DNA of 64,000 bases from Lytechinus variegatus (taxonomy: Eukaryota > Echinodermata > Echinoidea > Temnopleuroida > Toxopneustidae), in the NCBI RefSeq assembly GCF_018143015.1, contig NC_054754.1, forward strand, positions 21,762,875 through 21,826,874, read 5' to 3'. A program made the position numbers and the translations under genes. Under the pieces are notes generated by a model. That model was not told the origin of the DNA. It worked only from the letters and a program-made list of their open reading frames with translations, and did not search any database. Of the stretch, positions 1-12,437 are shown piece by piece; position 1 is the stretch's first letter; each line of letters starts with the position of its first letter.

Positions 1-221
1 TGCATTACAGTGAAAACAACAGTGTGATGTTGTATATCAGAGATGATCCATGTGAGTAAACTTTCTTTCTTTGGCTGTTATCCTTCGTATTAGTACAGTA
101 GTACGAATCAAAATAAGTTTGCTACTGTCAAGATTGGATATAGTCACTATTGACTATACCGAAAAGTTCATGCTCATCTTGTGAGCATTTAAATAAAGGG
201 TCTGGAAAGATGATGAAATCA

Positions 222-395
222 CTGGCGGATCCAGAGGGGCACAGCCGGCCCGTCCCCCCCCCCCCTCTTGAGAGGCACAAATAACAATTGTCATGTAAAT
301 ATGCTGTTGTAACACAAATAAAACCCTCCTGCCCCCTTTTTCGGGGGGGGGGAGGGTTGTAAAATTTTCCTCAGAAAAATGGGGATCCGCCCCTG
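222..395 (+). mobile_element. G/C-run element with GGCGGATCC inverted ends
   Basis: The stretch opens with CTGGCGGATCC and closes with GGATCCGCCCCTG, which are inverted copies. A C-run lies just inside the left end and a G-run near the right. A related copy lies on the minus strand at 27441-27567. No coding capacity is seen. It is most likely a small non-autonomous DNA element. Confidence 0.5.
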
Positions 396-674
396 AATGA
401 AATGTAATGATATATTTCCCTTCAAGTGAAGTGGTATGGATCCCTTTTTCGTATTTCATGTACTTTTCCAACGTCGGTTTCCGTGTGACACTACCCTACC
501 CCGACTCCCTGTGAACATTATGGTGAATTTGGTAGGCCAATGAGATAAATGGATAGTGTGGTAGGGGGCGTGTAGGATTTTGGTGTTATTATGTAATAAG
601 TTGGTGATTTTATATTCTATATGTATAAACTTTATATAATTTTTTTATTTTGTTTTACAGAAAATCTATAAAAT

Positions 675-1126
675 ACTTCCCCACCCCAACAATCGTTGAT
701 TTTTAATCAATTATAATAGAGAAAAATCAAACAAAACTTACATTTCCTCAAAATCGGGAGTAAAATAAGAATGTTGTGACATGCTGAAGTTTGGTCGGGA
801 TGCTAATAAAGGCCGATGACGTATTTATATTGTAATTTATGATTTTTATTCCAAGAAATATGAAATATTTGATTCTCTCGATATGATGTGATAAAGGTTC
901 CTTTGATATGCAGAATTGTCATTGTTATAATTTCGAGTGATTTGATGAAGAGTCTCCTTGTCGTCAAATTAGAGCTGTTTGTGAAAAATTAAGTATTTTT
1001 TTTACATGTCGTTAAATCACTTTCTTTATATTTATCTTATTTTGGTTAAATTTTCAGCGAATACTTGTTCAATGTATCTCTTTTTCTTTTGATCAAGTTT
1101 TCGGTGGGAGTGCATTTGCCCTTTAA
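675..1126. mobile_element. Diverged copy of TTAA foldback MITE family A
   Basis: The left part (675-800) matches the family A 5' end, including the block around TCAAAATCGG and AAAATAAGAA. The right part (about 1050-1126) matches the 3' end and finishes in CCCTTTAA. The middle no longer aligns by eye, so this is an old copy. Confidence 0.55.
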
Positions 1127-1339
1127 TTTTAACTGATATGATGATTGCATGTTCCGGCCTTGATTAGATTAAAGTTTCTGGCATATGAGATCCTCCAAGG
1201 TTTGTTTCATTTTTTTTTTTTGGGGGGGGGGCAAGTCTCAAAATATTGTTATAAACGCGAGAAGAATTGAAATTAGGTGTGTGTTTTTAATTTAATGTCA
1301 TTGCTCTTGACTGTCTCTCAATATATTTGCTAGTTAGCA

Positions 1340-1430
1340 TTCATCTGATTTTTATTAAACTTTCAGCGTTAAGCTTGTTCAATGTTTCTCTTTTTCTCCA
1401 GATTAAGTTTTCGTTTGGAGTGGATTTGCC
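1340..1430 (+). mobile_element. 3'-end fragment of MITE family A
   Basis: The order TTTCAGCGTTAAGCTTGTTCA, a CTC/TTT stretch, AAGTTTTCG and GGAGTGGATTTG follows the 3' terminal segment of the intact copies (for example 7490-7550). The terminal CCTTTAA is lost. It repeats the segment at 1050-1126 about 290 bp earlier. Confidence 0.5.
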
Positions 1431-2221
1431 AATTTGATCTGAAATGATATGATGATCATGGCCCTGGAAAGTGTGAGTGCTGCGTGTGTTACTTTCCATA
1501 GGCAAGACCCCCGTGGAATTCCGGTAGGTGTGACCATAGTAGGTCCATGGTGGGACGGACAACATTGTTTTATTTTTTGCTTGTCAAATTTCTGAGGACT
1601 AAAATAACCCAAAAGTAACCCTCTTTGTTTTCTTCAGTCAAATTTCTCGACCTGATGATGATTCCATTTTTTAAATTCATGGTCTTGATAATGTATTGGC
1701 TAGCCGTTAAGTACAGGAAAGGTTCAACCTGAACAGTTAGTTGTAGAAATAGCAGAAAAAATATTGATTAAGGTTTTAGGAAAATACATTAAATATCAAA
1801 TATCAATAGTTTCAAGGTTTGGATTTGTGACGTAACAAAGGAGCAGCTGCCCCATATGATAAGTAAGATAAAATACATACATTTATTATTTTTTAATGTT
1901 TCGTGATGTCAAATTTTTGTTTGCTTTTGTAAGAGAGGCATGTAGCGCTTGTGACATGATTTGTGTATTGATATACTGAAGGTACAATAAAACCATTTGT
2001 TATTTTTTTTGAGAAAGTGATATTTCATTCATTTTTACCATAGTAACTATATGATATTTAGGAAAGCTGCTCGCAAAAGTCGTCAAAATCAAATAATCCA
2101 AATTCTAGTAACTTTTAACTCTTTGATAGGTTTTACTCAAAAACCGCCGATGTTTTTCATATTTTTTCTGCAATTTTCACAATAAATAAAAACGTTTTGT
2201 TTGTCAGGGTGAAGTTCCCCT
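1431..2221. other. Intergenic stretch, one degraded G/C-run fragment
   Basis: No gene is seen. At 1570-1660 there is a fragment resembling the interior of the C-run element at 5684-5905 (GCTTGTCAAATT, GACTAAAATAACCC). The last 40 bases (GGGTGAAGTTCCCCTTTAA) look like another TTTAA-ended repeat abutting the MITE that starts at 2222. Confidence 0.35.
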
Positions 2222-2829
2222 TTAAAGGACAAGTCTACCCCAACAAAAACTTGATTTGAATAAAAAGAGAAATAAATTAACAAGCATAACACTGAAAATG
2301 TCATCAAAATCAGATGTAAAATAAGAAAGTTATTGCATTTTAAAGTTTCGCTTCACTTCACAAAACAGTTATATGCACATCTCGGTCGGTATGCAAATAT
2401 GAACTGATGACATCACTCACTCACTATTTCTTTTGTATTTTCTTATATGAAATATCTTTATTTTCTTGTCATTGTCATGTGAAATGAAGTTTAATTCATT
2501 CCTCCCTGAACACGTGGAATTCCATTATTTCAACATTTTGTGCTTCATGCAAGGAGGTCCTAATCGTCAAATTCGTAAAAATTGAAATATTGTATAATTC
2601 AAACAATAAAAAAACAAAAGAAATAGTGAGTGAGTGACATCATCGACTCTCTCACTTGGATGTAACTGGCTCGTTCATATAACTATTTTGTTAAAAATAA
2701 GCGAAACTTTTAAATGTCATAACTTTCTTATTTTACATCCAATTTTGATGAAATTTTCAGCATTGTTCTTGTCTGATTTTTCTCTATGGATTCAAATCAA
2801 CATTTTTCCGAGGTGGAATTGACCTTTAA
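2222..2829 (-). mobile_element. MITE family A, full length, reverse orientation
   Basis: A 608-bp element bounded by TTAAAGG and CCTTTAA. If TTAA is the duplicated target, the element proper starts AGG and ends CCT, as in TTAA-targeting (piggyBac-type) transposons. Both halves carry GTGAGTGAGTGA and ATGTCATC motifs in opposite orientation, so the whole unit is an imperfect foldback. No transposase is encoded. Confidence 0.75.
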
Positions 2830-4451
2830 GGGTGTAGTTGGCATGTGAGGTTCTCTAAGGTTTGCTTTACTTATATTTGTGGGGGGGGGGGTCTCACAAT
2901 ATTGTATCATCGCGAGAAGAAGTGGGTTTTTTTATTTGATTTTACTTCATGTATGTGGAGTTTTTAACCTACAAAATGTAACTAAACTATGTCAGTACAA
3001 CTACAGGAAAGTGACAATAAAAAAAAATTGATTTTTGTTTATTAAAGATGTCCAAGTGGAAATTATGTCATTGAAAGTCGGACGAGAAGTGGACTTTCCT
3101 GCTTAGAAGTTCACTCACTCCCTCATTATCTCTTTAATTATAGTTTTACTTCGATAGTTTTACTTAATTGAATTAAGATGGTGTAAAATGGATGCAAAGA
3201 AAATAAGTAAATTTTACTGAGAACTTCCAAAGTAATAATTATTTCAAAGAATTAAGGTAGTTTCTTAACATAATTCAATTAAGTGAATACTAAGGTAATT
3301 TTTATACAGTGTACAAAACTGACCACCATTGATTGGTGTCTTGAAAATTATTTTACAGCAACTGGCTGATGGAGAGGGTATGGTTTACGTGCAGACTGGT
3401 GACTGTCAACACTGTGCAAATAATGTAGTATCATATTTTGTATAATCTTTAACATTCTTTTATTACGCTATAACATTCACTAATGATGTTTCCTTCGCTG
3501 TATTTGTACATTTACAAACATGTTATCGATTAAACCTCTTTAAGATGTTTTCTGTTACTATATAAGTGACAGAGAACCCCGTAAATTTTGTTTATTTGTT
3601 TACTGAAGGAAAGTGGAAGCATAAAATTGTTATTACGGAGTGTTTTAGTTACAATTAATACTCTGCGAGGTTAGATCATCTTGTATTCTATTTCGGACAT
3701 GTAATTTAAAACAATATCTTTTAAATGCAAATATTTATTACAGGTCTCCCTACGTGGTTCATTTCAATGAAAAGCGGATTGCAATACATGCATCGCCCGT
3801 ATGAGGCTATATAGACAATCGGGTAAAGTGGTCATGTCATCGTAAGATACAGAGGCGTATTCTTTTTAACATTTTGTTAAATAAGATAAGATACACTGTT
3901 AATCTTGGTCTTCTACTTATTATTTTTACTGAGCGTATCAGTTAATCAGTAAAAATGACATAAAAAGTGTCGAGAATAAAATAAAAAAACAACAAATTAG
4001 CGTAATTGATTAATTAAATATACTTGTAGATTTTGATTTCGAACAATCATGTTTTTAAGACATGGTTGACGTGCATGCTGATTTTAGTTATTGAATAATG
4101 TAGCTTAATTCATACCATCACTATTTTTGTTTTGCTTTCTTATCCTATCAGACATGCTCCACATTGCAAGCAAGAAGGACAGATTTTGAAATCCGACGGG
4201 ACAATCGTTAAAACAGTTCTTCTAAGATAGAGTGGGCTGGCTACAAAGATCAACGAGGTGGACCATGAACAAGGCGCAGATTATGTAGTTGCTATGCGTC
4301 CCTCAAAAAAAGGAAACTGGGATTCTCATATCGTTTTTCTCCTAAGGCAAATTCATTATAATATTTCATTTGCATTATATTTTCACTTTTATACACACAA
4401 TTCAATAATTCCTCTAATTTTATACCTAATCTGCCACAAACACTTTACGCA
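2830..4451. other. Intergenic, nothing recognisable
   Basis: AT-rich with short homopolymers and a G-run at 2881-2890. An inverted pair around CTTAATTGAATTAAG (about 3155-3175 and 3265-3285) is too weak to call an element. No exon or RNA gene is supported. Confidence 0.4.
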
Positions 4452-5054
4452 TTAAAGGGAATGGTCCAGGCTAGAGATATTTTTATTTTAATAAATATGG
4501 TAAAATTTACAGAGCAAAATGCTGAAAATTTGACCGAAATCGGATAACAAATAACAAAGTTATTGAATTTTAAAGATTTGTATTATTCTGGTGAAACAGT
4601 TCTAGGAATGTTTTTATGAATATTCACTATATAGGTTGGCTGATGATGTCATATACCCACTTGTTCTTTTGTATTTTATTATAAGAAATTAGGTTTATTC
4701 TAAAATTTTCTACCAAAAACGAAATAATTGGATTGACAACTGATTAAATAAGTGCAACTTATTTTATCATAATGGAGACACATCACTAACTCATGAATGA
4801 AAAAATGTTTCAGTTATGATTTTAATGTAATAACACAAAAACAAGGAAAGTGGGGATGTGACTGTGACATCATCAGCCCACCTAATGAATATTCATGACT
4901 ATGTGCATATAACTGCTATCACAAATTATTGTTAAACTTTAAATTCAATAAATTCTTTGTTATCCGATTTTGATGAAATTTTCAGCATTTTGCTCCCTGA
5001 ATTTCACTCAATTCATTTAGATATAAATATTTTGAGCCCAGACCGTCCCTTTAA
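4452..5054 (+). mobile_element. TTAA foldback MITE family B, full length
   Basis: Bounded by TTAAAGGGAATGGTCC and GACCGTCCCTTTAA, about 603 bp. The terminal 25 bp are inverted (GGTCCAGGCT against AGCCCAGACC). The internal TGATGTCA and CTTGTTCTTTTGT blocks recur inverted in the second half. It resembles family A in layout and in the GATGAAATTTTCAGC block, but its ends differ. Another copy lies at 8517-9424. Confidence 0.72.
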
Positions 5055-6953
5055 TGAGCAATACGAGTTTGAAATTTTAATGCCAAAACCATGTTGCACA
5101 GAAAATTTGGACAAGATTGGCTTGTGTTACGACACCCGAACTTATTCGACGATTGACTCAATATAATTTCTTTTGTATACATTATTACATATCTCACTGA
5201 TCACTGAAATAAGAGTGCATTGAGAATGATTAATACCTTTCTGAACAAATCGTTTCTGAAAGTCCTCGATATTTGTTGTTTTAATTTGTCTTGCGTGAAT
5301 GATTTACCAAGTTTTTGGTCTCAAATTAAAGATGAGATTTAACTCTTACCATGTATCAAATTCATAGTAAAAACATGTGAAATCTATCTCTAAATACGGG
5401 TTCCCTTTTTTGTTGGACGCACTGTCTTACCCCGTCTATTAGGGTCAAGACAATGATAAGGGGCGAAATGCAGTAAGATTTTAATCCGGTCTCCTCCGCA
5501 ACCAAATTCTGAAATCGATTGAAATTTGGACGCGGAAGTGGACTCCCTGTCTGAATATGATTGGAGGGATTTTAAAAAATACCTACATTGGCGAGCTATA
5601 AAGCCCACATGGTCCTGGGAAGCGGGGTGATGGTATGTGTGCCAAATTAGAAATGTCAGGAAAATCACCTTCATTTTTTTTGTTGACCCCCCCCCCCCCC
5701 CCCTGTTTTTGGTTGTCAAATTCTTGGGACCAAAACGACCCTCATTTTGTAGTGAAAACTTTCTCTTTATGTTTTGGGGTCAAATTTTCTTCAGCACCCC
5801 TGCCCCCCAAAAAATCGTTCCAAGGGCCATGGATGTCGATTTGTGTTGTGAATTTTTGTCCAAGGGGGGGGGGTGATCTCTGGTTTCACCCCCCTCCCCT
5901 TGAATAGTATGATGTCACGGACCATAGAGCCCTGATTTAACCATTATACCTGCGAGCTTATAATCTGTATTCTTTGGTTATGATCCCCGGGTTATGACCA
6001 TGAGGTAATTCAGCAACCTTCTTGAATTCCCAGCACAACATCGAAATGCTTCCACAAATCTTAATCTGAGTAATTGATTATTTCTCTTTTTACTGACTTA
6101 TCTCAACCTGATTATGGTCATCAAAATAAATCCCAACGATTTCCATCACAAAACAATTTTGATAAATTTGGAAAACCGAGAAATACATGACAAATTGAAA
6201 AGAAATACATACAAAAGAAAATAATATTGCGATATTGATTTCTGTCAAGTGTATTTGATCAGACTGACCGACAGAGAGTCTGAATAAAAAATGGGACTTT
6301 AGTTAGCTTATTAGAGCAAACCTTTGATTTTAAGCATAAAGTTGCATGATATAATGAAAAATTTCGAAGAATTTGTTCTTACAGTTTTGTAGATGATGCC
6401 GAATTTCGGGGTTGTGTGCGGGAATTTCTTATAGAATCCGATGACAGGGGCAAATAATATATCTGGAAGCGTGACTTTATGTTTTTAAGGCCTTTTCACA
6501 CCATACGTCTGGTCCATTCAGAATAAATCGTATTTTGCTTATTTTCAGAAAAAGTATTTGAGGTTAAAATTAGCTGTAAATATACTAATATAATCTTTTT
6601 GGATGATTTATTTTGGACTCGGTAGTGGACCAAATTGTTTTCGAAAAAGAACCCGAGAATGAAAGAAAAAAAAGGTTACCAAAAACTTAATTGACTCATG
6701 GTGTCTGAATTAAAAAAAAAGATCATATATACACCATGCAAGTAACACATCTGCTCTTTAATTTGATAAATCAATTTAAAAAGTGTCTTTAAAAGAACAA
6801 CGTTCTATTTCTTTAAAATTATGCTTGCACATGGGTAACAGAAGATGGCTGATCATCAAAAAAATGGAGTGACTATTTTTATTCCGAAAGCCAGCTTGTA
6901 AAAAGTCTTCATTTATTTCAAGATTTTTTTTTTAAATAGAACTTCACTTGTAC
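5055..6953. other. Intergenic stretch around a C-run element
   Basis: Outside the C-run element at 5684-5905 no gene, RNA or clear repeat is seen. A short open frame on the minus strand at 5390-5719 is created by the C-run and has no recognisable domain. Confidence 0.35.
5684..5905 (+). mobile_element. C-run/G-run repeat fragment
   Basis: Starts in a run of about 17 C, carries GGTTGTCAAATTCTTGGGAC and a partially repeated GGGGTCAAATTTTCTT block, and ends in a G-run followed by C-rich sequence. The interior resembles the elements at 1570-1660 and 20216-20481. Ends are not defined. Confidence 0.4.
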
Positions 6954-7560
6954 TTAAAGGTCAAGTCCACCTAAGAAAAATGTTGATTTGAATCGATAGA
7001 GAAAAATCAGACAAGCACAATGCTGAAAATTTCATCAAAATCGGATGTAAAATAAGAAAGTTATGACATTTCAAAGTTTCGCTTATTTTCAACAAAATAT
7101 TTATATGAACAAGCCAGTTACATCCAAATGAGAGAGTCGATGATGTCACTCACTCACTATTTCTTTTGTTTTTTATTGTTTGAATTATACAATATTTCAA
7201 TTTTTACGAATTTGACGATTAGGACCTCCTTGCCTGAAGCACAAAATGTTGAAATAATGGAATTCCATGTGTTCAGGGAGGAATGAAACTTCATTTCACA
7301 TAACAATGACGAGAAAATAAAAATATTTCATATTTCATATAATAAAATACACAAGAAATAGTGAGTGAGTGATGTCATCAACTCTCTCATTTGAATGTAA
7401 CTGGCTCGTTCATATAACTATTTTGTTGAAAATAAGCGAAACTTTAAAATGCCATAACTTTCTTATTTTACATCCGATTTTGATGAAATTTTCAGTGTTA
7501 TGCTTGTTGAATTTTTTTTTATTCAAATCAAGTTTTTGTTGGGGTGGACTTGTCCTTTAA
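6954..7560 (+). mobile_element. MITE family A, full length
   Basis: TTAAAGGTCAAGTCCACC at the left and GGTGGACTTGTCCTTTAA at the right form near-perfect inverted ends with TTAA at both borders; length 607 bp. It is almost a mirror image of itself around 7255. It is one of the best preserved copies in the window. Confidence 0.8.
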
Positions 7561-8516
7561 TCAATGGAGTATTAGATCAAGGAGCGGCCACGGTACATTA
7601 ATTAGAAGACATGCGATTTACTTGTTTTAAAGTTCAGTTTTCGTCCGCCAAAAAGTGTTGTGGAAATCCTTTCTTGGAACCGATGTACTGGCCCTTGCGT
7701 TAAGTATATTATACAAATAAAAGAATATGCCCTAAGCTTTGCAAATATGTAGTGATCAACCAATCATTTTTTTATGAATGGAACCTATAAATCTTAATGA
7801 AAAATGGATATGGAAAAAGGTGTAAGAGGATAATATTCGAGAGTACCAAAACTAAGAATTAAAGGGAAGTACACGAATTTGATAATTTTTGCAAAGTTTT
7901 CAGAAGTCGTTAGGCCACCGCACACCTTACCATGCTTACGACTGTTCGCGATCCGATTTTGGAACAAATCGCATTTTGCTAATTTTTTTAAAATGTGAAT
8001 GGAACATATTTCATTTGAGGTTAATATTTATTGAAAGAATTTTGAACGATTGCAAGCCTTTATTTTGGAGTTAAGGCCAAATAAGTTGCAAATTGAAGCG
8101 AATCGCACGACTGCTATGACGTCATTGCGACTAGATATTAAATTTGCTTGTATTCTAAGAAGGATGGTAGAATATAAACAGACTTAAACATAGGAATTCA
8201 TACGATGATTTCGAACATTACGCGGTAAGATATTCCAAGTCTCAATATTAGCATCAAATTCTACTACGTTTTATTCCAAAATTGAGTCGCAGACCAATCG
8301 TAAGGTGTGCGATCGCTTTTACACTACTTCAGCATAACAGGCTTTGATAATATTGCTCCAAATTAGGAATGTTTCATGCTTCACCTTTACACATGCAGAA
8401 CGCATTTATATTGTACTTTACTTATTGCTCTCTTTTTCAAAATAATATCTGTTGGAAAATTCATTTTTGTCGAACCATGTCATATTGCAGCTATTTTTTC
8501 GATCCATTAAAGGGAT
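7561..8516. other. Intergenic, nothing recognisable
   Basis: No exon, RNA gene or repeat boundary could be supported. The short open frame at 7889-8074 has no recognisable domain and no splice context. Confidence 0.4.
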
Positions 8517-9424
8517 GGTCCGGGCTGAAAGTATTTATAGCTTAATAGAGTGGAATTTACTGAGCAAAATGCCGAATATTTCATCAAAATCGGATAACCA
8601 ATGACAAAGATATTGAATTTTAATTTCTAGCAATATTTTGTGAAAACAGTCGTCATGAATATTCAGAAGGTGGGCTGATGATGTCACATCTCCACTTGTT
8701 CTTTTGTATTTTATTATATGAAATTAGGTTTATTCATTTTTCTTCCAAGAACTAGAATCAACTGATTTAGTGCATTAGATATTTATTACTGCAACTTATT
8801 TCATTATAAGGGAGACATATCATTCACGCAAGTATTAAATAATGAAAAAAATATGATCTTATGTTATAACATAAGAAAACAGAAAGTGGAGATGCGACAT
8901 CTTCAGCCCCGCATACATTCGTAATTCCGAAGGTTCGGATATTCCGAAGGTCCGTGAATCCGAAAACGAAATGATTTTCGTAATTCCGAAGGTTCATTAG
9001 TACGAAAACGAAATGATTAAAGAACCTTATTTCGTTTTCGGATTAACGAACCTTCAGAACAACGAACCTTATTGCATTTTCGAATTATCGAACCTTTGGA
9101 ATAACTCCACAAATGTACGGATTAACGAACCCTTTTACGTTTTCGGATTAACGAACATCGAGGTTTTGGCAATTTACGTGTTTCGGAATTACAAACCTTC
9201 GGAATAAAGAACCTTCGGAATTACGAACCTTCGGAATTACAAGTGTAACCCATCAGCCCACCTAATGAATATTCATGACGAATGCTTTCACAAAACATTA
9301 CTAAAGTTTAAACTTCAATATCTTTATTATTTGTCATCCGATAATGATTTAATTTTCAGCATTTTGCTCAGTGAATTCTACTGTATGTATTTATAAATAT
9401 TTTCAGCCCGGACCATCCCTTTAA
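8517..9424 (+). mobile_element. MITE family B, interrupted by a second element
   Basis: Bounded by TTAAAGGGATGGTCCGGGCT and AGCCCGGACCATCCCTTTAA, a near-perfect terminal inversion. Removing the insert at 8914-9247 leaves about 574 bp, close to the uninterrupted copy at 4452-5054. The insert sits exactly where the other copy reads CATCATCAGCCCACC. Confidence 0.75.
8914..9247. mobile_element. GGAATTACGAA-type foldback element inside MITE B
   Basis: Starts TACATTCGTAATTCCGAAGG and ends CCTTCGGAATTACAAGTGTA, which are inverted copies. The interior is built from degenerate repeats of TTCGGAATTACGAACC and TTTTCGGATTAACGAA in both orientations. TCAGCCC occurs on both flanks, suggesting a target duplication of about 7-9 bp. 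It encodes no protein and is younger than its host MITE. Confidence 0.65.
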
Positions 9425-9684
9425 GATATCTTTGTTGTGTGTATTTTTTCTTATTCTTTGAGGTCAAATACAACATATAATTATATAGAAAAAAATAAAG
9501 TGTTGACATTAAAATTCGGTTCTTGTTGCTTCTAGTTAATTTTGAAGCTTTATTTTACTTGTGAGAAAATGTAGCCTATATCCACTAAGGTCATATAAAA
9601 CTTGAATGACAGAACAGAAACAAATGTAGTTTTTACTTCCAGGCTATGGAGGCTCTAATCAGTCTCTCGTATGTTCTTTCTAAG

Positions 9685-10625
9685 GAGAAAGAACTGGAAG
9701 CAGAGGAAACCCATTATATTTCTCACCTTTCCGTGTTTTACTCCGCTTTAAGTCTGTGAACTGGAAGAAGAGGAAACTCATGCTATTTCTTACCTTTTCG
9801 AGTTTTACTCCGCTTTAAGTCTGTGAACCGGAAGCAGAGGAAACTCATGCTATTTCTTACCTTTCCGTGTTTTACTCTGCTTTAAGTCTGTGAACCGGAA
9901 GCAGAGGAAACCCATTCTATTTCTCACCTTTCCGAGTTTTACTCCGCTTTAAGTCTGTGAACCGGAAGCAGAGGAAACTCATGCTATTTCTTACCTTTCC
10001 GTGTTTTACTCTGCTTTAAGTCTGTGAACCGGAAGCAGAGGAAACTTATGCTATTTCTTACCTTTCCGAGTTTTACTCCGCTTTAAGTCTGTGAACCGGA
10101 AGCAGAGGAAACTCATGCTATTTCTCACCTTTCCGAGTTTTACTCTGCTTTAAGTCTGTGAACCGGAAGCAGAGGAAACTCATGCTATTTCTTACCTTTC
10201 CGTGTTTTACTCTGCTTTAAGTCTGTGAACCGGAAGCAGAGGAAACTCATTCTATTTCTCACCATTCCATGTTTTACTCCGCTTTAAGTCTGTGAACCGG
10301 AAGCAGAGGAAACTCATTCTATTTCTCACCTTTCCGTGTTTTACTCCGCTTTAAGTCTGTGAACTGGAAGCAGAGGAAACTCATTCTATGTCTCACCTTT
10401 ATGTGTTTTACTCTGCTTTAAGTCTGTGAACCAGAAGCAGAGGAAACTCAATCTATTTCTTACCTTTCCGTGTTTTACTCTGCTTTAAGTCTGTGAACCG
10501 GAAGCAGAGGAAACTCATGCTATTTCTCACCTTTTTGAGTTTTTCTCCGCTTTAAGTCTGTGTTTGTGGACAGGAAACAGAGGACACACTTTATTTCTCA
10601 CCTCTCCGAATTGAATACTGCTTTG
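9685..10625. repeat. 67-bp tandem array, about 13-14 units
   Basis: The unit GTCTGTGAACCGGAAGCAGA (then about 47 more bases) recurs at 67-bp steps from 9752 to 10555, with one partial unit before and a degraded unit after. Units differ at few positions (CC or CT in CTCCGC, CCGAG or CCGTG, TTAC or TCAC). Within each unit AGCAGAGGAAAC is an imperfect inverted partner of GTTTTACTCTGCT, so each monomer can fold. No reading frame runs through it. Confidence 0.9.
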
Positions 10626-10639
10626 TTAGGCCTTTTTAC

Positions 10640-11516
10640 TGGACGCAAAGGAAACAAATATTCCAATACCTTCCATATTGTCTGCGTTGAACAAGAGAGG
10701 GGGAGGGGTGGAGATTGCTTATGCTTCATAAAGATAACGGAGTGATGACTCTTGATTTTTATTCCAGTGGAATATAGGCCTTAGGAATGTGGGGGGGCTG
10801 CAAAATGAGATACGGGATGAAAATTTCCTTTTAGGAACGAATAATGAAAAATTGACCCTGTTACTACCCCTTTGACCCCTTAACCCCTTGAATATCATTA
10901 TTTTTATTGTAATTATGATCCAAATCGCTTATCAGTTTCAATTTTCCTATTACACATAAAACAGATAGAAGTGGAAAAACATAAATGAAGGCATTTGCCT
11001 AAAAAAAATGGGGCTTCTAGTATGATTCAATCGTCGGGGCCTGTCTTAATGTGAGAGGGAGTTTGTTCCATACCATTGAAGTTATAACAGTGAAGTTTCA
11101 TCTCCGGACTGTTTTATTTTAGTTAGATAATTATGTCAACTAAAGTCTTCCGAGGATCGAGTTCTTCTACCTGGTACCTAAATTTCTAAACAATCAGACA
11201 AATATTTCGGGGCGAGGTTAATATGGGATTTGAATGTACAAAAAAATAGGAAGTAGTTTGAAAATGATTCGTTGTCTAATCGGGAGACAGTGTACATTAT
11301 GTATTTGGGGTTCAGGAGGTGTGTCACAGCGGATTTTGAAAAAAAGATGAGCGGTCCAATCTGTTCTTATGTCCAGAAATAATTTAATCATTTCCCATTC
11401 TCTATCTGTATGTGAAATTTTCATTTGTCAACTGGACGCGGGAGGGTGGAAGTAGGGCCCTACTTGGCACCATTTCTAACAGAACAAAACCGTCATTTTA
11501 ACATGTGGAATTTGTG
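10640..11516. other. Intergenic, nothing recognisable
   Basis: Contains short G-runs (10682-10710, 10790) and a short minus-strand open frame (11218-11424) with no recognisable domain or coding support. Confidence 0.35.
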
Positions 11517-11770
11517 TACACTCTAAAAAAAAAAATTGGGTAAAAGTGGAGGTAATTATCTGTTCAACCAACATTGGGCATTTGGGGAGGGGCATTTCTA
11601 TTTATCCAGTGTAATGAAAATTTTGCCCATTCTTAAGTAATTGCTTCTTATTTTTAAACCTTACTGGACGATATGCTTCCCGCATTGGTAAAAGACGGCC
11701 CAAAATTGGTTGGACACATAATTACTCTCGTGGTGGTAAAAAAATTACCCAATACTTTGTTTACAGTGTA
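11517..11770. mobile_element. 254-bp MITE with TACACT-type inverted ends
   Basis: The left end TACACTCTAAAA followed by TTGGGTAAAA matches the reverse complement of the right end, TACACTGTAAACAAA then TTGGGTAA. The TA at each border may be the target duplication. No protein is encoded. Confidence 0.6.
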
Positions 11771-11840
11771 CATTAAGTTAGTGAGAATAAATAAGAAAGA
11801 ATGAATTAGTTCAAGTTATAGGGTATTCAGATGACCTTCA

Positions 11841-12437
11841 TTAAAGGTCAAGTCCACCTCAGAAAAATGTTGATTTGAATCAATAGAGAAAAATCAAACA
11901 ATCACAATGGTGAAAATTTCATCAAAATTGGATGTAAAATAAAGTTATGACATTTCAAAGTTTCGCTTATTTTTAACAAAATAGTAATATGAAGGAGCCA
12001 GTTACATCCAAATGAGAAGGTGGATGATGTCACTCACCATTTCTTTTGTTTTTTATTGTTTTAATTATACAATATTTCATTTTTTACGAATTTCATGATT
12101 AGGACTTCCTTGCCTGAAGCACAAAATGTTAAAATAATGGAATTCCACGTGTTCAGGGAGGAATGAAACTTCATTTCACATGGCAATGAAGAGAAAATCA
12201 AAATATTTCATATAATAAAATACAAAAGAAAAAGTGAGTGAGTGATGTCATCAGTTCCCTAATTTGCATACCGACCGAGATGTGCATGTAACTGTTTTGT
12301 GAAATGAAGCGAAACTTTAAAATGTCATAACTGTCTTATTCTACATCCGATTTTGATGAAATTTTCGGTGTTATGCTTGTTGAATTTTTCTCTTTTTATT
12401 CAAATCAAGTTTTTGTTGGGGTGGACTTGTCCTTTAA
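11841..12437 (+). mobile_element. MITE family A, full length
   Basis: TTAAAGGTCAAGTCCACC at the left and GGTGGACTTGTCCTTTAA at the right, 597 bp. The two GATGTCA(C/T) blocks are inverted around the centre as in the other copies. Few differences from 6954-7560. Confidence 0.78.

Noticed and set aside
3138-3310. Possible MITE around CTTAATTGAATTAAG
   Set aside because: The inverted pairing is short and AT-rich, and the ends do not match.
9685-10625. CRISPR array
   Set aside because: The units are contiguous 67-mers without unique spacers, and the DNA is animal.
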